64,000 nucleotides of DNA, from assembly GCF_014653155.1 (NCBI RefSeq), contig NZ_BNAF01000005.1, forward strand, positions 1-64,000, in the 5' to 3' direction. Positions 16,815 through 27,601 of this stretch are shown here, piece by piece; the first letter of the stretch is position 1; each line of letters begins with the position of its first letter. The translations under genes were made by a program, and so were the position numbers. The notes below the pieces were generated by a model. That model did no database searches, was not told where the DNA came from, and saw only the letters and a program-made list of their open reading frames with translations. The stretch is from Sphingobacterium griseoflavum (lineage in GTDB: Bacteria; Bacteroidota; Bacteroidia; Sphingobacteriales; Sphingobacteriaceae).

Positions 16815-18197
16815 ATGACACTTATTAAATCAATATCGGGTATCCGCGGTACTATTGGCGGGCGGTCTGGGGAAGGACTCACACCGATAGATATCGTAAA
16901 GTTTACTGCCGCATTTGGAAAGATTCTTTTACGCAATACCGGCAACAATAAAATTGTCGTCGGCCGGGATGCACGGTTGTCTGGCGAAATGGTCAGCAAC
17001 TTAGTTGTGGGAACATTGCAGAGCATCGGCGCCGATGTTGTCAATCTCGGGTTGTCTACGACACCGACGGTAGAAATCGCCGTACCCTTAGAGCAGGCTG
17101 CCGGTGGTATCATCTTGACAGCATCCCATAACCCTGGGCAATGGAATGCGCTCAAACTGCTCAACAGCAAAGGTGAGTTTATTAGCGACGTGGAAGGGAA
17201 GGAAGTGCTTGCATTAGGTGAAAACTTGGATTTTGATTTTGCCGAAGTCGCTGCGTTGGGGAATGAAACAAAGGAAGATGGCTATTTACAAAAGCATATC
17301 GATGCGGTCTTGGCCTTGCCTTTGGTCGATGTAGCCGCAATTCGCGCGGCAAAGTTCAAGATCGCAGTAGATGCCGTAAATAGCACGGGTGGAATCTTTA
17401 TTCCGGCGTTGTTGGAGGCATTGGGTGTACAGACAGTATACAAGATACATTGCGATCCGAACGGGCACTTTCCGCACAATCCAGAGCCTTTGAAGGAACA
17501 CTTGACGGATCTTTCAGACGCTGTATTGCAAAATAGTGCGGATTTGGGAATCGCCGTAGATCCAGATGTGGACCGTTTGGTCTTTATGATGGAGGATGGC
17601 GAATTGTTTGGCGAGGAATATACACTGGTGGCTGTCGCAGATTATATTTTAGCACATACCAAAGGGAACACCGTTTCCAACTTGAGCTCGACGCGTGCTT
17701 TGCGGGATGTGACCCAAAAGCATGGCGGCGAATATTTTGCTGCTGCAGTAGGCGAGGTCAATGTGGTAACGAAAATGAAAGAAGTCAATGCGGTGATTGG
17801 TGGTGAAGGAAACGGTGGCGTGATTTATCCAGATTCCCATTACGGAAGGGATGCACTAGTAGGCGTTGCCCTGTTTTTAAGCCACTTGGCAAAAATGGGC
17901 GTAAAGGCATCTGCTTATCGAGCCGATTTGCCCCAATACTTCATGTCCAAAAATAAGATTACGTTGACACCATCGCTGGATATAGACAATCTTTTAGCAA
18001 AAATGGAAGATAAATATAAGCAAGAACGGTATAGCAACATCGATGGGTTAAAGATCGATTTTGAGAACGAATGGGTACATCTGCGAAAATCCAACACGGA
18101 GCCTATAATCCGTATCTACTCAGAAGGGCCTACCCCAGATGCAGCCGAAGCGATTGCACAACGAATCATCCGAGAGATAGAAGAAATTATCAACTAA
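16815..18197 (+). CDS. glmM: Phosphoglucosamine mutase / phosphohexomutase
   Basis: Alpha-D-phosphohexomutase. Catalytic serine Ser104 sits in LTASHNPGQWNALK, the metal loop is DPDVDR, the sugar loop GGEGNGG, and the phosphate-binding loop near the C-terminus RKSNTEPIIR. In Bacteroidota such proteins are usually annotated GlmM (glucosamine-6-P to glucosamine-1-P for UDP-GlcNAc), but phosphomannomutase activity cannot be ruled out. Start: ATG two codons after a TTG. 460 residues is normal. The stop lies inside a strong hairpin shared with the convergent rlmF. Confidence 0.9.
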   Translation: MTLIKSISGIRGTIGGRSGEGLTPIDIVKFTAAFGKILLRNTGNNKIVVGRDARLSGEMVSNLVVGTLQSIGADVVNLGLSTTPTVEIAVPLEQAAGGIILTASHNPGQWNALKLLNSKGEFISDVEGKEVLALGENLDFDFAEVAALGNETKEDGYLQKHIDAVLALPLVDVAAIRAAKFKIAVDAVNSTGGIFIPALLEALGVQTVYKIHCDPNGHFPHNPEPLKEHLTDLSDAVLQNSADLGIAVDPDVDRLVFMMEDGELFGEEYTLVAVADYILAHTKGNTVSNLSSTRALRDVTQKHGGEYFAAAVGEVNVVTKMKEVNAVIGGEGNGGVIYPDSHYGRDALVGVALFLSHLAKMGVKASAYRADLPQYFMSKNKITLTPSLDIDNLLAKMEDKYKQERYSNIDGLKIDFENEWVHLRKSNTEPIIRIYSEGPTPDAAEAIAQRIIREIEEIIN

Positions 18198-18227
18198 AAG
18201 AAGCGGCCTAGGCCGCTTCTTTTAGTT
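18192..18227. terminator. Bidirectional terminator between glmM and rlmF
   Basis: A perfect 17-bp stem AACTAAAAGAAGCGGCC/GGCCGCTTCTTTTAGTT with a 2-nt centre. T-rich tracts follow on both strands, and the stop codons of both convergent genes lie in its arms. Confidence 0.9.
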
Positions 18228-19134
18228 ATGACCATTTCCAAGCCAGTATTCGGATCCTTTTATTGCCGTGCGTCATCGGGATTATTTCCAGCTGTGGCAC
18301 TTTGTGGTACTCTAAAATAGCAATTAAGGGTTTTAAGCTGTCTTTATCGGATACCAAGGTTGTGATCCAACCCAATTGTTCCTTAAAGTTCATGCTCTCA
18401 TAAATCATCGTGCGAATAAACTGCTTTTCGCCGCCATCGCACCATAGCTCATTTGGATGGCCCCCAAAATTCTGGACGGGCAGTTTGCTGCTATCTTTGT
18501 GCAGATTATTGAATTTACGGGTTGTTTGCTGCCAGTTATCCTCTCGCGACTTGAAGAATGGGGGGTTGCATACCACGACATCAAAGCGATCTTCGGGAAT
18601 GATAATACCAGTAAACACTTGGTTTTTCTCCTCCTGCAGCCGGAGACTGATGTCGCGTTTCAAACCCACGTTTGATTTGAGGGTAGACTGCGCATGGTTT
18701 AATACTGCCAACTCAATATCCGTGCCGACCGCACTCCATTGATAGCTGCGTTGTGCAACTATCGGATAAACAACCGATGATCCCGTGCCAATGTCCAGCA
18801 TTTTCACCTTATATCCTTTGGGGATACTGCCATCATGGTCCTTGGCAAGTAAATCCGCCACGTAATGTATATAATCTGCCCGACCCGGAATAGGGGGACA
18901 AAGACTATTTTTGATGATAGACCAATTGTCTATTTGGTAATAGGTTTGCAAAAGGGCTTTGTTCAGTTCAAAAACAGCCTCCGGATTGGAGAAATCTATG
19001 GACTCGGTGCCTGCGGGGGTTGTTACGATAAATGCTTTTAAGGCCGGATTTTTCGAACTTAATTTTTTTATATCATATCCGTTCGCATGTAAGTTACGCG
19101 GATGCAGATTTTTGCTTGCTGATGTACGAGGCAT
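18226..19134 (-). CDS. rlmF: 23S rRNA (adenine-1618-N6)-methyltransferase RlmF
   Basis: SAM-dependent N6-adenine methyltransferase for A1618 of 23S rRNA (YbiN). Motif I is MLDIGTGSSVVYPI and the catalytic motif IV is NPPFF, as in N6-adenine enzymes. The N-terminal LHPRNLHANGYDIKKL and the CPPIPGRADYIHYVADLL segment are characteristic of the family. 302 residues is normal. TACCTTTG on the minus strand (19158-19151) is a likely -7 box about 17 nt before the ATG. Confidence 0.93.
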   Translation of the reverse strand: MPRTSASKNLHPRNLHANGYDIKKLSSKNPALKAFIVTTPAGTESIDFSNPEAVFELNKALLQTYYQIDNWSIIKNSLCPPIPGRADYIHYVADLLAKDHDGSIPKGYKVKMLDIGTGSSVVYPIVAQRSYQWSAVGTDIELAVLNHAQSTLKSNVGLKRDISLRLQEEKNQVFTGIIIPEDRFDVVVCNPPFFKSREDNWQQTTRKFNNLHKDSSKLPVQNFGGHPNELWCDGGEKQFIRTMIYESMNFKEQLGWITTLVSDKDSLKPLIAILEYHKVPQLEIIPMTHGNKRIRILAWKWS

Positions 19135-19150
19135 GAATGAGTATTTTATG

Positions 19151-19197
19151 CAAAGGTAGCATAAATATTGTTGTATTTGGCGAAACTGCTATATTTG
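19151..19197. promoter_or_regulatory. Divergent promoters for rlmF and the TIGR02757 gene
   Basis: On the plus strand TTG (19168-19170), 19 nt, then TATATTTG (19190-19197) matches the Bacteroidota promoter form, 19 nt before the next ATG. On the minus strand TACCTTTG (19158-19151) serves rlmF. Both fit within an 82-nt gap. Confidence 0.65.
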
Positions 19198-19216
19198 ACA
19201 GCTTAAGGCTTTAGGA

Positions 19217-19990
19217 ATGGCAGATGTTGATATCAAAGATTTTTTAGAAAGGAAAGTGCAGGAATTTAACAAACCCAGCTTTATTGATAGCGATCCGATT
19301 TGTATACCCCACCTATTTTCCAGCAAGCAGGACATCGAGATTATGGGTTTTTTTGCCGCCATTCTAGCTTGGGGGCAACGTAAAACCATCATCAATAAAT
19401 GCAAAGAATTGATCGAGCGTTTCGATGGTGTTCCAGCTCAATTTATCCAACAGCACCAAGAACAGGATTTAAAGCAGCTGTTGGGGTTTAAACATCGCAC
19501 ATTCAATGACACGGACCTCCTGTACTTTGTGGCCTTTTTGCGTTTCCACTATCGTTCATTTTCTTCGTTGGAAGATGCATTCCTCTTAACCCGGCCAACG
19601 ACACATTTCCGAATGGAAGACGCGCTTAACGCGTTCAAGGATTATTTCTTTTCGTTGCCAGAGCATCCAATACGCACAAAGAAACATATTAGCTCGCCTG
19701 CACAGAAATCTAGTTGCAAACGTTTGAACATGTTTCTGCGCTGGATGGTACGACGAGATATCCACGGGGTAGATTTTGGAATTTGGACCCGCATAGCCCC
19801 TCGAGATCTTATTTGCCCGTGTGATGTTCACGTAGATCGTGTGGCGCGGAGATTTGGCTTGATCGTCTCCGATAAGATCAACTGGAAAACTGCTGTGGAA
19901 CTGACGAACAATCTGAAAGCTTTCGATCCGCAGGATCCTGTTAAGTATGATTTTGCGCTTTTTGGAATCGGCGTAGAAGGGGAGGTCTAG
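19217..19990 (+). CDS. TIGR02757-family protein (DUF2400)
   Basis: A 257-residue conserved protein of family TIGR02757/DUF2400, of unknown function. The diagnostic stretches include EIMGFFAAILAWGQRKTI, SSCKRLNMFLRWMVRRD and GIWTRIAPRDLICPCDVHVDRVAR. The last resembles helix-hairpin-helix DNA glycosylases with which the family shares distant similarity, so nucleic-acid work is a guess. No signal peptide. It starts behind its own promoter and is followed by a convergent GAPDH gene. Confidence 0.88.
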   Translation: MADVDIKDFLERKVQEFNKPSFIDSDPICIPHLFSSKQDIEIMGFFAAILAWGQRKTIINKCKELIERFDGVPAQFIQQHQEQDLKQLLGFKHRTFNDTDLLYFVAFLRFHYRSFSSLEDAFLLTRPTTHFRMEDALNAFKDYFFSLPEHPIRTKKHISSPAQKSSCKRLNMFLRWMVRRDIHGVDFGIWTRIAPRDLICPCDVHVDRVARRFGLIVSDKINWKTAVELTNNLKAFDPQDPVKYDFALFGIGVEGEV

Positions 19991-20026
19991 AAAGCGGGCT
20001 GTCATGCCAACGCTTTCCAGGATATT

Positions 20027-21028
20027 TTAGGTGTTGGCTATGCGCAGCAAGAGATCAACCATTCTGTTGGAGTACCCAAATTCATTGTCGTACCACCCCA
20101 CGACCTTTACCAGACCACCAACGATCGACGTGAGCTGTGCATCAAACACACAGGAGTAAGGGTTGTTGATGATGTCGACAGAAACGATAGGATCTTCAGT
20201 ATAGAAAAGCACATTGGATAAACTGCCCTCGGCCGCTTCCTTAAATTTTTGGTTAATGGCCTCGACGGTAGTGGCTGTACGTAGCGTGCAAGTGAAGTCG
20301 GTAAGTGATCCATTGAGCACAGGGACACGAATACCAGCACCACCCAGCCGGCCTTCCAAATGGCCAAACACATTGGTGATTGCCTTGGCAGCGCCTGTCG
20401 TGGTGGGAATGATGGACGAGGAGGCCGCGCGGGCACGACGAAGGTCCCGATGTGGGGCATCGTGCAGGTTCTGATCGCCCGTCATGGAATGTACCGTGGT
20501 AATATAACCATCATTGATTCCCCAATTTTCATCGAGAATCTTGACCAGGGGTGCGACATTATTAGTGGTGCAGGATGCGTTGGAGAACAGATCGCTGCTC
20601 CAGTCGAAGTCCGCATCGTTAATACCCAAGACCACAGTAGGTACATCTTTATCTGTAGATGGAGCGGAGATAATCGTCTGTTTGGCACCTGCCTGCAAAT
20701 GCTTTGACGCTTGTTCACGACTCGTGAAAAATCCCGTCGATTCGACCACGGCATGAATACCCAGATTGGCCCAAGGCAGATTTTCTGGATCTCTTTCCCG
20801 AAACACCCGTATGCGATGCCCATCGACATACAGGCTTTCGTCATCGAAGGTAACCGTATGCGGGAAGGGACCATGAACCGAGTCATATTTCAGCAAATGG
20901 GCCAGGGTAGCCGTGTCTGTGAGATCGTTGATGGCGACTACCGCTATACGGTCTTGTAAGTTACGGCGGTAAATATTGCGCAACGTATGACGGCCTATGC
21001 GGCCAAAACCATTGATGGCTGTTTTCAT
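20027..21028 (-). CDS. gap: Glyceraldehyde-3-phosphate dehydrogenase, divergent paralogue
   Basis: Type I GAPDH: NAD fold GFGRIGRHTLRNIY, catalytic Cys153 in SNASCTTNN, catalytic His in TTVHSMTGDQ and the C-terminal WYDNEFGYSNRM. It differs from the second GAPDH of the window: the usual second cysteine (CTTNC) is Asn157, and several loops are changed. ND at residues 34-35 suggests NAD use. It could be a gluconeogenic isoform, a four-carbon-phosphate enzyme, or redox-resistant; this is not decided. Its ATG overlaps the stop of the upstream thioredoxin-like gene by one base (TAATG), so the two are coupled. Confidence 0.9.
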   Translation of the reverse strand: MKTAINGFGRIGRHTLRNIYRRNLQDRIAVVAINDLTDTATLAHLLKYDSVHGPFPHTVTFDDESLYVDGHRIRVFRERDPENLPWANLGIHAVVESTGFFTSREQASKHLQAGAKQTIISAPSTDKDVPTVVLGINDADFDWSSDLFSNASCTTNNVAPLVKILDENWGINDGYITTVHSMTGDQNLHDAPHRDLRRARAASSSIIPTTTGAAKAITNVFGHLEGRLGGAGIRVPVLNGSLTDFTCTLRTATTVEAINQKFKEAAEGSLSNVLFYTEDPIVSVDIINNPYSCVFDAQLTSIVGGLVKVVGWYDNEFGYSNRMVDLLLRIANT

Positions 21029-21624
21029 TATCTGGTAAACTCAGCCAATACGAAACCGATCTCCTTTTCGCCGTCCCAACTGTTTTTTAACTGCCCATCG
21101 GCACCATACACGTAGTTTGCGGGAAATTGCTGCGGCACATGGAATTTTTGTATAAATTCTTGGTTCCGATCGTACAGCACTTCAACGTTTGGCTTATCAA
21201 CAAGCTCTTTACCGAATGTTTCCAGAAAAGAAGCCATCAAAGCGGGGTCGTTCATGGAGATAAAATAAAGATTGACATCCTTGATCGCGGCATAATTTTT
21301 TGCGAGCAGGCCGGCTTCATGTTGGCAATGCCCGCAGCTTGGATCAAACAAAATAAATGCGGTATTCTTCCCCGCAGGAATATCTGCTTTCGTGAATCCA
21401 ATGCCAGATTTCACTTTATAGAATTTAAAATCAGGCATGCTGGGAGCGGCTTCCTTGGCCATGGCAGGAGCTGCCGCCGGGGAAGATGCTGCTGCATGTT
21501 CGTGCTGCGCAGGGGTGGGGTGGGGTGCGTTCGGATTGTCGGCGGTTTGCGCGGTGTTGCCCGACTGGCAGGCGCTGAAAAAGACCAACGTACCTAATGC
21601 CATGCTACTGAAAAAGTATTTCAT
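21028..21624 (-). CDS. Thioredoxin-fold lipoprotein
   Basis: A 198-residue exported lipoprotein. Signal peptide with lipobox FSAC (Cys19), then a Ala/Pro/His-rich linker (residues about 20-62), then a thioredoxin/redoxin domain with the active site CGHC (Cys97, Cys100) and the cis-Pro region HVPQQFPANYV. Likely a periplasmic thiol oxidoreductase facing the periplasm. TAATTTTG on the minus strand (21655-21648), with a TTG 18 nt upstream, is a reasonable promoter. It is directly coupled to the GAPDH gene, an unusual pairing of a periplasmic and a cytoplasmic enzyme. Confidence 0.85.
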   Translation of the reverse strand: MKYFFSSMALGTLVFFSACQSGNTAQTADNPNAPHPTPAQHEHAAASSPAAAPAMAKEAAPSMPDFKFYKVKSGIGFTKADIPAGKNTAFILFDPSCGHCQHEAGLLAKNYAAIKDVNLYFISMNDPALMASFLETFGKELVDKPNVEVLYDRNQEFIQKFHVPQQFPANYVYGADGQLKNSWDGEKEIGFVLAEFTR

Positions 21625-21707
21625 TGATAAGGTGTTTTTTTAATATCCAAAATTATGAAAATTTGCTGCAAGGCAACTTAAAAAAAGCAGGAAATGATGA
21701 TAAAATG

Positions 21708-21738
21708 AAAAAAGGCTTCTGATTTTACCAGAAGCCTT
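21708..21738 (-). terminator. Terminator of secDF
   Basis: AAGGCTTCTG pairs with CAGAAGCCTT (10 bp, 7-nt loop); on the minus strand it is followed by six T's. It lies just after the secDF stop. Confidence 0.9.
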
Positions 21739-21761
21739 CATTCGTATGTTTTGCTTGTTTC

Positions 21762-24700
21762 TTACGGCGCCACAACTTTTGCAGCCGGAACCTTCTCTTC
21801 AGAGATATGATTTCCTCTACCCAAGTCGTATACCGCTGGAGCAGCAAGGATAATCGACGAGTACGTACCTACAACGATACCGATTAAGATCGCGAAGGAG
21901 AAACCGCGAATAACTTCGCCGCCGAAAATAAACAGGACGACCAATACAAAGATGATGGTTAACGACGTGATGACCGTACGGCTCAATGTCGTGTTGATGG
22001 CATGGTTGATGACATCACCGAAATTTTTGCTGTGCGCCCCCGGTTTGGTCAAATCCTCCCGAATACGATCAAATACAACGACCGTATCGTTTACCGAATA
22101 ACCCAAGACGGTCAAAATAGCCGCTACAAAATGTTGATCGATATCCAGCGAGAAAGGAACGATACCATCCAAAATGGAGAAAAGTCCCAATAAGATCACA
22201 CCATCATGGATCGTCGCAACAGCTGCCCCGGCAGAATATTGCCATTTGCGGAAACGGATCAGGATATATCCAGCGATGATCAAAATCGAGAATATGGCAG
22301 ACCAAACAGCTCTGTCTTTAATATCTGTTGCAATACTTGGCCCAACCTTTTGCGAAGAGAGGATTTCGTACTTGTTGTTAGCAATCTTCGACAGACCTTC
22401 ATTTAACCGAGCTAAAACTTCTGCATCGGCTTCGTCGCTTGTTTCCTCAATATGGTAGGTCGTCGTTACCCGTACTTGGTTTTCGCTACCAAAAGTCTTG
22501 ACTTCGGTCGTGGATTGGAAGGTCTCGTCCAAATTTTTTCGTACATCTTCCAGATCTACAGGTTGATCGTAGCGTATCGTATACGTGCGGCCTCCTTTAA
22601 AATCAACACCCAATGAGAAACCTTTGGTGAAGATGGCACCCAAACTAATTACTACCGCAACGATCGAAATGGCATAGAATAGCTTGCGCTTCTTGATAAA
22701 CTGGAAGTTGGCGTTTTGAAGGGTTTTTGCAGACCAAGGGTATGATACCGAAATCTTCATGTCTTTTCCGAGCATATATTCGAAGATCAAACGTGAAATG
22801 AAGATCGAAGTGAACAAGGATGTAACGATACCGATCATCAAGGTCGTTGCAAAACCTAAGATAGGTCCGCTACCAAAGAAGAAGAGCACTAAGCCCACCA
22901 AGAAAGTGGTTATCTGCGAATCCAAGATGGAAGGCATGGCATGTCTATAACCATCGGCTATGGCCTGACGGATACCTTTTCCAGCCCGTAGCTCCTCCCG
23001 GATGCGCTCGTAGATCAGGACGTTGGCATCCACTGCGGTACCCATGGTCAAGACGATACCTGCAATACCGGGAAGGGTTAACACGGCGTTTAAGGAAGCC
23101 AATATACCCATCAAGAAAAATACATTGAATAACACGGCGATATTTGCGGCAATGCCCGCACGATTGTAATAGGCAATCATGAAGATCATCACGACGACAA
23201 TACCGATCACAGCAGAGTTTACACCGGCGTCGATCGCTGCCTGCCCTAACGAAGGACCAACAATAGCTTCTTCCACTATTTTCGCCGTAGCTGGAAGACG
23301 ACCCGCTTTCAATACGTTTGCCAAATCTTTGGTATCTTCTATCGTGAAGTTACCCGAGATTTGTGAACTACCGTTTGGAATCTCCTCATTCACCGACGGA
23401 GCGGAATACACAACACCGTCCAATACGATGGCGATGGATTCTCTATTTTGGGCAGCCTGTGCTGTTACCTTGCGCCATTGGCGCGCGCCTTCCGTATTCA
23501 TCTCCATGGATACGACAGGTCTGTTCTGTTGATCGAAATTGTCGCGTGCATCGGTCACCACGTCGCCCGTCATAACGGCACCGCTCTCCATGCCGGAAGT
23601 TTTAATAGCGTACAACGACAAGAAATTCGGCGTTCTTTGCTCCGGTTTAACGGCCCAAAGGAGTTTGAGGTTCCCTGGTATCGTTGCCTTTACTTCTGGG
23701 CGATTGAGATAGGCGTTCACACGTGCCGTATCTTTAAGGTTAGCTGCACCAACCATCGGGCCAGGCATCAGGGTAGGCTGGCCATTATCGCCCATGTATG
23801 TTGCCGGATTTAATAAGGCGAATAGGGGATTGCTGGCAGCCAGCTCAGCGGGAACGGCAGTAGAGTCAGTGCTGTCTTTCTTGCCAGCACCAAGGTTGGC
23901 AAGAAGATTGTCGTCATTACTCGTGCTATCAGCCGTTGCTGTAGAGTCTTTTGACGCAACGGCAGGTTTTGATGCCGCTGGCGTATTGGTTTTTAGCGAA
24001 GAAGCTAAAATATTATTGATGTTTTCTAGTAAAGGGTATACTTGAAAGTTATCATGCGTCGCATAAAACTCCAGTTTGGCCGAACCTTGCAAAAGCTTGC
24101 GTACCCGATCCTCATCATTTACGCCTGGCAACTCAATCAGTATGCGATTAGTACCCTGCTGAATCTGGATATTAGGTGACGCAACTCCAAATTTGTCGAT
24201 ACGTGTCCGAAGTACTTTATAGGAGTTTTGAATGGCATTATCGGCTTCTTTATCCAAAAAGCTGCGCACATCAGCGTCGGAGCTGGTTGCCTTGATCAAG
24301 GACGAATTATCCTTTGTCGCGAAGAATGTCGCTAATGGTGTGGATGCTCCACTCGCTTTATAGGCTCCGATAAACAACTCTACCACACCTTTGTTTTCGG
24401 TCTTGCTCTGCTGAACGGCCGTTTCCAGGGCTGTGTTGAATTTATCGTCTTTGGGATTGTTGGCCAAGTTTCTGATCAGCTCGTCCAAGGAAATTTCCAT
24501 GGTCACGTTCATGCCCCCTTTGAGATCCAGTCCCAACGCGAGCTCATGCGCTTTAGCTTCTCTGTACGTGAACTTTGCAAGTCCTAAATTATAAACTTCT
24601 TCACCTGCCATCGAATCTAGATACGCCTTTTCTTTGGCCATATCGCCTTTGGCATAATTAGAAGCATCTCGTTCTACTTTTCGTGTAACAAATGTGAATG

Positions 24701-24767
24701 ATAGGGAATAGAGGCATGCTATTGACACCACTATTACCAAAAATTTAATCAGCCCTTTACTCTGCAT
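21762..24767 (-). CDS. secDF: Fused protein translocase subunit SecDF
   Basis: Inner-membrane Sec accessory that uses the proton gradient to pull exported proteins. SecD and SecF are one chain of about 1000 residues, as is common in Bacteroidota. SecD part: N-terminal span, LGLDLKGGMNVTMEI motif, a long periplasmic P1 region with a low-complexity Ser/Thr/Asp/Ala insert, then TVDANVLIYERIREEL-type helix (here GTAVDANVLIYERIREEL). SecF part: SLGVDFKGGRTYTI and SVNDTVVVFDRIRE. The start MQSKGLIKFL is chosen because the longer frame covers the TACCTTTG promoter element (24856-24849). Confidence 0.96.
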   Translation of the reverse strand: MQSKGLIKFLVIVVSIACLYSLSFTFVTRKVERDASNYAKGDMAKEKAYLDSMAGEEVYNLGLAKFTYREAKAHELALGLDLKGGMNVTMEISLDELIRNLANNPKDDKFNTALETAVQQSKTENKGVVELFIGAYKASGASTPLATFFATKDNSSLIKATSSDADVRSFLDKEADNAIQNSYKVLRTRIDKFGVASPNIQIQQGTNRILIELPGVNDEDRVRKLLQGSAKLEFYATHDNFQVYPLLENINNILASSLKTNTPAASKPAVASKDSTATADSTSNDDNLLANLGAGKKDSTDSTAVPAELAASNPLFALLNPATYMGDNGQPTLMPGPMVGAANLKDTARVNAYLNRPEVKATIPGNLKLLWAVKPEQRTPNFLSLYAIKTSGMESGAVMTGDVVTDARDNFDQQNRPVVSMEMNTEGARQWRKVTAQAAQNRESIAIVLDGVVYSAPSVNEEIPNGSSQISGNFTIEDTKDLANVLKAGRLPATAKIVEEAIVGPSLGQAAIDAGVNSAVIGIVVVMIFMIAYYNRAGIAANIAVLFNVFFLMGILASLNAVLTLPGIAGIVLTMGTAVDANVLIYERIREELRAGKGIRQAIADGYRHAMPSILDSQITTFLVGLVLFFFGSGPILGFATTLMIGIVTSLFTSIFISRLIFEYMLGKDMKISVSYPWSAKTLQNANFQFIKKRKLFYAISIVAVVISLGAIFTKGFSLGVDFKGGRTYTIRYDQPVDLEDVRKNLDETFQSTTEVKTFGSENQVRVTTTYHIEETSDEADAEVLARLNEGLSKIANNKYEILSSQKVGPSIATDIKDRAVWSAIFSILIIAGYILIRFRKWQYSAGAAVATIHDGVILLGLFSILDGIVPFSLDIDQHFVAAILTVLGYSVNDTVVVFDRIREDLTKPGAHSKNFGDVINHAINTTLSRTVITSLTIIFVLVVLFIFGGEVIRGFSFAILIGIVVGTYSSIILAAPAVYDLGRGNHISEEKVPAAKVVAP

Positions 24768-24899
24768 TGTCTGTATTCGTGTATTTGTTTGATAGTTTAT
24801 ATTATTCTCTATGTATGATTTAGCCTCATAATACCTAGCCAAGATTCGCAAAGGTATAAAAATTTTGTATAAAGAATACATTCTTCCATAGATATGCAA

Positions 24900-25033
24900 A
24901 CAAAAAACGATTTTAATTGTATGCGGGCAGGAAAGGGTCTGTGGATAAGAAGGATGTGTAGGGAAATAGGGCGAAAGAAAGGTAGGGAGGCAAAGAACGG
25001 GCTACGCCTCCCTACGCTGGATGTTATTCGAAT
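24900..25033 (-). terminator. Gap with terminator of the outer-membrane protein gene
   Basis: GTAGGGAGGC (24982-24991) pairs perfectly with GCCTCCCTAC (25006-25015), 14-nt loop; on the minus strand a C/T-rich tract (CTTTCTTTCG) follows. It lies 19 nt after the stop of the barrel protein. The rest of the gap is the promoter region of secDF. Confidence 0.75.
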
Positions 25034-25525
25034 TTATTTGATGGTAAATTTGAAACCCAACGTAAAACGAGCAGGTTCAAAAGACGAATTGTTGGTTAGA
25101 TTCCACCAAGGCTTCCAGTCAAAGTGGAAAGCGATTGGTGCAGTTGGGATTTTATACTCCAAACCGGCAGCTGGTCTAATAGCGAAATAGGTTTGGTCTT
25201 CATCGCCAAACCAACGGCGATCGTCCACAAAAGTCAACTGCGGTCCTACGCCCACATACCACCCAAGGCCGTTGGTGCCCGAGATTTGCTGGTTGTAGGA
25301 GTAGTCTACCCCCAAGGTGATGATGTCATCACCAAACAAGACCTGTGCGTTACCCGCATTAGCTCCGCCAAAAGAGTGCTTTATTTGTGGTCCTACCAAG
25401 GTAGGGCCATCACCTACATCTATCCCAATTCCGATAGCCGTTCTGTAAGGTGTCTGTGCAGCCGCCTCCTGTGCGCCCAGCGCCAAAAATGTCGCTGACA
25501 ATAACGATAAAAATACTTTTTTCAT
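25034..25525 (-). CDS. Small outer-membrane beta-barrel protein
   Basis: A 163-residue exported protein. A signal peptide ends at AAAQ; the mature part alternates polar and hydrophobic residues (RTAIGIGIDVG, ITLGVDYSYNQQI, GWYVGVGPQLTF, YFAIRPAAGLEY, AIAFHFDW-like) and ends with an aromatic/lysine strand ARFTLGFKFTIK, the pattern of an eight-stranded barrel. Function unknown. It is a single gene with a terminator downstream and a 220-nt region to divergent guaB. Confidence 0.8.
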   Translation of the reverse strand: MKKVFLSLLSATFLALGAQEAAAQTPYRTAIGIGIDVGDGPTLVGPQIKHSFGGANAGNAQVLFGDDIITLGVDYSYNQQISGTNGLGWYVGVGPQLTFVDDRRWFGDEDQTYFAIRPAAGLEYKIPTAPIAFHFDWKPWWNLTNNSSFEPARFTLGFKFTIK

Positions 25526-25571
25526 GGTTGCTTAATCTATAATTTCATAGGCCATCGATTTTCGATGACGC

Positions 25572-25604
25572 GTTTGGCAACCCTTTGCAAATAGTTTGCC
25601 AAAC
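25572..25604. promoter_or_regulatory. Inverted repeat in the barrel-protein/guaB intergenic region
   Basis: GTTTGGCAA and TTGCCAAAC, 15 nt apart, form a perfect 9-bp dyad, with TTTGC half-sites inside (CTTTGCAAATAG). It resembles the ATTTGCC half-sites at the guaB promoter 110 nt further on. It may be a regulator site; none is identified. Confidence 0.4.
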
Positions 25605-25683
25605 ATCGTTATTGCCGCCGAAAAAAGCCAAACAAAATCTGATTTTAATCTGAATGTCATCCTTTTCCAAAAAGCCAATAAAT

Positions 25684-27224
<1,541 letters not shown>

Positions 27225-27319
27225 GGGTGTTAAAATTCCGTTAAACTTTGCTATTGCAAATTTTAGTTATTAAATTGCTGTTAACGAATTAATAATTGTA
27301 GCATTTAAAACGGAATATT

Positions 27320-27439
27320 ATGGGAAAAGGAGATAAGAAAACACGTAAAGGAAAAATAATCGCGGGATCGTACGGTAAAAAAAGACCGAAAAGCCGTCCG
27401 CGCGTTACCGTTAAAAAGACAGCGGAAAAGGCGTCTTAA
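27320..27439 (+). CDS. 30S ribosomal protein bTHX
   Basis: A 39-residue, extremely basic protein starting MGKGDKKTRKGKI with GSYGKKRPK, the signature of the small ribosomal protein THX (Thx), which sits in the head of the 30S subunit and is found in Bacteroidota and Thermus. Too short for most gene finders. ATG preceded by an A/T-rich leader; a strong terminator follows the stop. TTAAC/GTTAA boxes lie in the 95-nt gap after guaB. Confidence 0.92.
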   Translation: MGKGDKKTRKGKIIAGSYGKKRPKSRPRVTVKKTAEKAS

Positions 27440-27464
27440 TAGGAAGAGGCTTTCTCGAATGCAA

Positions 27465-27503
27465 AACTGCCCCCAAATAGTGACTAACTTTTTGGGGGCA
27501 GTT
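27465..27503 (+). terminator. Terminator after the bTHX gene
   Basis: AACTGCCCCCAAA pairs with TTTGGGGGCAGTT over 13 bp (13-nt loop). Only a weak T-tract follows (CATGTTT), but the position right after the gene fits. Confidence 0.8.
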
Positions 27504-27601
27504 CATGTTTGGTAGTGCCAATCCCCCTCGACATCTCCCACAGCGATTGCCTATTTATCCATGTCTACCCACCTTTTAGGTAGGCGGACAGAGGTTGGAA
27601 T

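Noticed and set aside
24768..24899. 44-residue N-terminal extension of SecDF
   Set aside because: The extension covers the TACCTTTG -7 element and AT-rich leader; the hydrophobic first span of SecD starts at the later ATG.
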